Source of the DNA: an uncultured Flavobacteriales bacterium | Lineage (GTDB): Bacteria; Bacteroidota; Bacteroidia; Flavobacteriales_D; Crocinitomicaceae | DNA: 62,329 nt | NCBI GenBank assembly: GCA_913056215.1 | Contig: CAJXMN010000008.1 | Coordinates: 1 to 62,329, forward strand | Direction of reading: 5' to 3' | In this document: in pieces, positions 59,548 to 62,329 of the stretch | Layout: every line of letters begins with the position of its first letter | Position numbering within the stretch: the first letter of the stretch is position 1 | Program-made: the position numbers and the translations under genes | The notes under the pieces: model-generated | The model's input: only the letters and a program-made list of their open reading frames with translations | Told to the model about the DNA's origin: nothing | Databases searched by the model: none

Positions 59548-61172
59548 TGCACAATCATTTTTGATCTAAATTTTCGAGTACCTTCAGAGGTAATAAAAGT
59601 TACCATATAGAGTCCAGACGCAATGTCTCGGATCTGATATTTTTTTTCTGCCACTGGGGAATTTATTGCTTTAACTTCAAAACCTTTAGTATCATGAATT
59701 TTAACCCTTGATACATCTTTTGGAATATAAGAAATATGAAAAGAACCTTTATTTGGGTTGGGGGCAATGACCACGTCCTCCTCTTCTGATTTAAATTGAG
59801 TTCTTGCCCTCCTCCGAATTGAGTCATAGAAAGTGTAATCATTTGATAAAAAAAGACTTTTGCCTGATGATGCCCCGCAGGGCTCAATTTGGCTTGTCCA
59901 GATTGCACCTGGCTCAGTATAAAAGCCTGTTTCAATAATGACTTGTTGACCAGCTCTATACTCGACGGAGCTTCCTGCTTGAACCACAACGTTCCCGTAT
60001 GGTGCTGTAGTAACATTTGACCCAGCAGCAATAAAATTATCAACTGACTCTATCTTATCAGAAGTGTAGGTGTAATTCTGAACAAATTTATATTCTTCGC
60101 AACAATTATCCACAGTCTTAACCTTTGTTTCAGGATAAATGATTGCAGGTGGGTTTTGAATGCCAATACAATTAATAATACCGTCATGCTGTATAGTTAT
60201 TCCTTCGCAAGACTTTGCTCTTATCCTAAAAGGATAGGCATCACTATCACATATGAAGTCATTGCCTGTTAGGGTTGAATATCCATTCCAAACAATTGCA
60301 AAGTCATTGTAACCTGGATCAGATAATCCATTAGGATCATAACTGTTAAATACGAAAGCTTCCTCCCCAAATCGGTTCCATATAATCATTTCTACCTCAT
60401 TTGCTCCTTCAACAAGGGCCAGAAAATTCGATCCTGAATTTCCAACAACCCCATATAGGTCATCTGGAATATAATTAAATTTTGGCTGACCCCCTGAGGT
60501 ACAAAGATGAGAGCAGAAATCAAAAATCTCAACAGAAACATCATCGATGAATACATAATTGGGGTCCCCTAAGACTCCAACAATATTTTCTCCTTTCACT
60601 GCAAGTCCATTAAATTCGGACCCTTCTACTAGAATTGTTTCCGAAAAATAATGCCATTCTCCAGGGGGATTCTCACTTGCACCAAGAACCTCAGCAACAT
60701 ATTTCGTCTCATACTCAATTTCTGGGTTAAAGCAATCATCTAGCGCAAAATCTCCATCCACTTCATCAGCTATAAGGTAAACGTTGATCTCTGTATTTAA
60801 AGCGTTTTGTGGCATATACCAAAAAGATACTGTTACCCAAGACTTCTCTGGTATTGTTTGTGTGAATTCAACTTGTGCGCCCTCACACGGCCCAAAACCC
60901 AATACCTTGTCTCCCGATTTTGCCGAAAGGGGTATACTTGCCCCATAGAAAGGTATATAGTTAGGTCCGTAAACATCTGATGTTTCAAAATTTTTCCAAT
61001 ATTTTAAAAACTCCACCTGTCCAGCACCATCGGGTTTATTACTATGACCTGATTCCATTTCTTCAAACGATTGATTAGGTACTATGTTATTTTGACACAA
61101 GAAACTCGCAGGTATGAAAAACAATAATACGACAAGCGAATGGTAGACAGATTTTTTACAATTTAAACGCAT
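59544..61172 (-). CDS. Type IX-secreted protein with 3-coathanger stack and type A sorting domain
   Basis: The 542-residue protein has a signal peptide (1-26, ending ASFLC). An N-terminal carbohydrate-binding-like sandwich (IVPNQSFEEMESGHSNKPDG to about residue 210, with VFIDDVSVEIFDFC) is followed by a region with EVEMIIWNRFGEEAFVFN and DFAIVWNGYSTLTG, reminiscent of gliding-motility domains. A repeat at about 374-429 (GSNVTTAPYGNVVVQAGSSV then ETGFYTEPGAIW) fits the 3-coathanger stack. A type A sorting domain fills 465-542 with APNPNKGSFHISY and IASGLYMVTF. It should be anchored at the cell surface. It starts 39 bp after the tail-fibre-like gene. Confidence 0.88.
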   Translation of the reverse strand: MRLNCKKSVYHSLVVLLFFIPASFLCQNNIVPNQSFEEMESGHSNKPDGAGQVEFLKYWKNFETSDVYGPNYIPFYGASIPLSAKSGDKVLGFGPCEGAQVEFTQTIPEKSWVTVSFWYMPQNALNTEINVYLIADEVDGDFALDDCFNPEIEYETKYVAEVLGASENPPGEWHYFSETILVEGSEFNGLAVKGENIVGVLGDPNYVFIDDVSVEIFDFCSHLCTSGGQPKFNYIPDDLYGVVGNSGSNFLALVEGANEVEMIIWNRFGEEAFVFNSYDPNGLSDPGYNDFAIVWNGYSTLTGNDFICDSDAYPFRIRAKSCEGITIQHDGIINCIGIQNPPAIIYPETKVKTVDNCCEEYKFVQNYTYTSDKIESVDNFIAAGSNVTTAPYGNVVVQAGSSVEYRAGQQVIIETGFYTEPGAIWTSQIEPCGASSGKSLFLSNDYTFYDSIRRRARTQFKSEEEDVVIAPNPNKGSFHISYIPKDVSRVKIHDTKGFEVKAINSPVAEKKYQIRDIASGLYMVTFITSEGTRKFRSKMIVQ

Positions 61173-61211
61173 TATTTATGTCTTTTCTAATAATTAATTT
61201 GCAACGAACAA

Positions 61212-62329
61212 TTATTTCAATTCAGAAATTTCCTTTTTTAAAGTTTCAATTTCTTTTGTAAGTTCTGCTGATTTCTCATCCTGCTCAATCAGGTAAAGTG
61301 TAAGTTCTTCTATTTTTTTTTAACAATAATTCGTTCATCTGAGCTAAATCTAACCCTTCATTAGCAATTTTGTTCTCGCTTGGAATTCCGGGTAAATGCT
61401 TATTTTCATAAACAAAAGTTTTCAAATCTCTTAAAGACATTAAAGGGTAATTGTCTTGAAAAACATAATCCGCCCAAGTTTGCTGATCCACAACTATTCT
61501 TCGTGCATATAGCGTTTCATTGGATGCTTTTAAGTAGACTAATTTACGATTTTCATCTGATATTGTAAATATCTTTTCTGTTGCCCCTTGCAAAGAAGAG
61601 TTGTAGTTTAGATTGAATTCTCCAGCTGAACTTACCGCTAAAACTTTATTCTCTACTTGTGCCTGGGAATCATATTGCCCCAAAGTTAATAGCGGCTGGC
61701 TAGTTACACCCGTTCTAAAGCCACTTATCAATGAGTAGGGGCTATAATCTCGACCAACTTCTAAAATTTCTGTTTGCGTTGTTCCTCTTACATCTAAAAG
61801 TTTTTCAGGAGTATCCGTCCCTATTCCAACTTTAACTTGAGGGCATCGGCTGAATATCTTATTCGTCCCATTTGCCCATGTAGGATTTTGAAAGGGAGCT
61901 GCTTCGACACAAGATACTTTACCTATTTCATCGTCATATATCCCATCTACGATCTGTTCTATAGCAGCGGGATGGGTTCGACCATCTTTATCTACCATTA
62001 ACAACTTCCCAATCGTGTCATTCACATCCGCATAATCTGAAAAGATGATATCCGATGAAAGTTTTAAATTACCTGCTAACTCAAACTTTTCGAGGGGATT
62101 AGAAACACCGATGCCTACCTTACCATCTTCAGTAATTCGCAGTCGCTCTACATCATTTGTCCGAAACTTTAAGGCTGTAGCGTTCTTTGTTCCCATAAAG
62201 TCAGTGGAATCCGCAATATCACCATGCCTATCCCATTTGGATGCTCCTCCATTAGCAGTGGGTTCCATTGTTATGGTTTGGTTGGATATGCCCGATCCTT
62301 GTATTTGCAGGTCAATTGAATTGCAGTCA
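61212..62329 (-). CDS. Tail-fibre-like surface protein, 3' part, with an A9 frameshift
   Basis: The frame is open to the right edge, so the start is outside the window. Repeated beta-helix signatures include LRITEDGKVGIGVSNPLEKF and VGIGTDTPEKLLDVRGTTQT. Near the end NKHLPGIPSENKIANEGLDL is typical of Bacteroidota tail-fibre-like proteins. At 61313-61321 the coding strand has nine A residues, which throws the frame to a stop at 61285. With eight A residues it continues IEELTLYLIEQDEKSAELTK and a short coiled coil to a TAA at 61212-61214, the usual ending of this family. The native end is therefore taken as 61212. Confidence 0.82.

Overview
The window looks like chromosomal DNA of a Bacteroidota bacterium, most likely in or near Flavobacteriales. 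The evidence is type IX secretion C-terminal domains (a gliding-motility-associated domain and a type A sorting domain), promoters of the Bacteroidota form TTG-N17-19-TAnnTTTG, an F1Fo ATP synthase operon lacking atpD/atpC, AT-rich spacers and the near absence of Shine-Dalgarno sequences. I saw no rRNA, tRNA or CRISPR array.

Layout. 1-3.0 kb: the 5' part of a secreted tail-fibre-like surface protein running off the left edge, then two LPS-type glycosyltransferases. 3-11 kb: an orphan peptide-binding lipoprotein, trpS, an acyltransferase, a gatC-lipoprotein-LtaS/MdoB-like operon and a SulP transporter. 11-16 kb: atpBEFHAG with a clear promoter and terminator. 16-19 kb: msrA, a glycosyltransferase and a secreted protein made of six DSEY repeats. 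19-26 kb: tetR-tolC-adaptor-RND pump operon, divergent from rnhA. 26-34 kb: a CTP-synthase-tail-like pseudoenzyme, a lipoprotein, then an MMPL/RND exporter, rfbA, polyprenyl synthase and RNase D operon. 33.7-34.5 kb: a small graveyard holding the tail of an acyltransferase-3 gene and a damaged GDCCVxC-type gene. 34.5-45.4 kb: porin, DUF547 lipoprotein, glycosyltransferase, manC/sprT, mlaEF, an ArsC-like protein, and a CUB/P-domain/PKD surface protein secreted by the type IX system. 45.7-55.4 kb: AI-2E family permease, glycosyltransferase, M42 peptidase/pdxA, rhodanese, serS, LolC/E-like permease, rbfA and yebC. 55.4-58.5 kb: a rearranged mobile region. 58.5-62.3 kb: a four-gene minus-strand surface-protein operon whose first gene runs off the right edge.

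The most unusual material is a small non-autonomous mobile element family with two copies. Copy B (55650-55906) has 25-bp terminal inverted repeats with one mismatch and a perfect 8-bp target duplication. Copy A (about 50751-50984) keeps a degenerate left end and carries a minisatellite built by repeating one arm of the element's own hairpin. Copy B lies beside a decayed tandem duplicate of a membrane-protein gene and about 1.5 kb from an IS1595-like insertion sequence with recognisable ends. Two genes nearby (T7 tract at 57216-57222, A9 tract at 61313-61321) are put out of frame by homopolymer runs. These may be assembly errors, recent mutations or slippage switches.

Much of the window serves the cell envelope: glycosyltransferases, nucleotide-sugar enzymes, lipid and phospholipid transporters, outer-membrane channels and secreted adhesin-like proteins. 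The rest is housekeeping.
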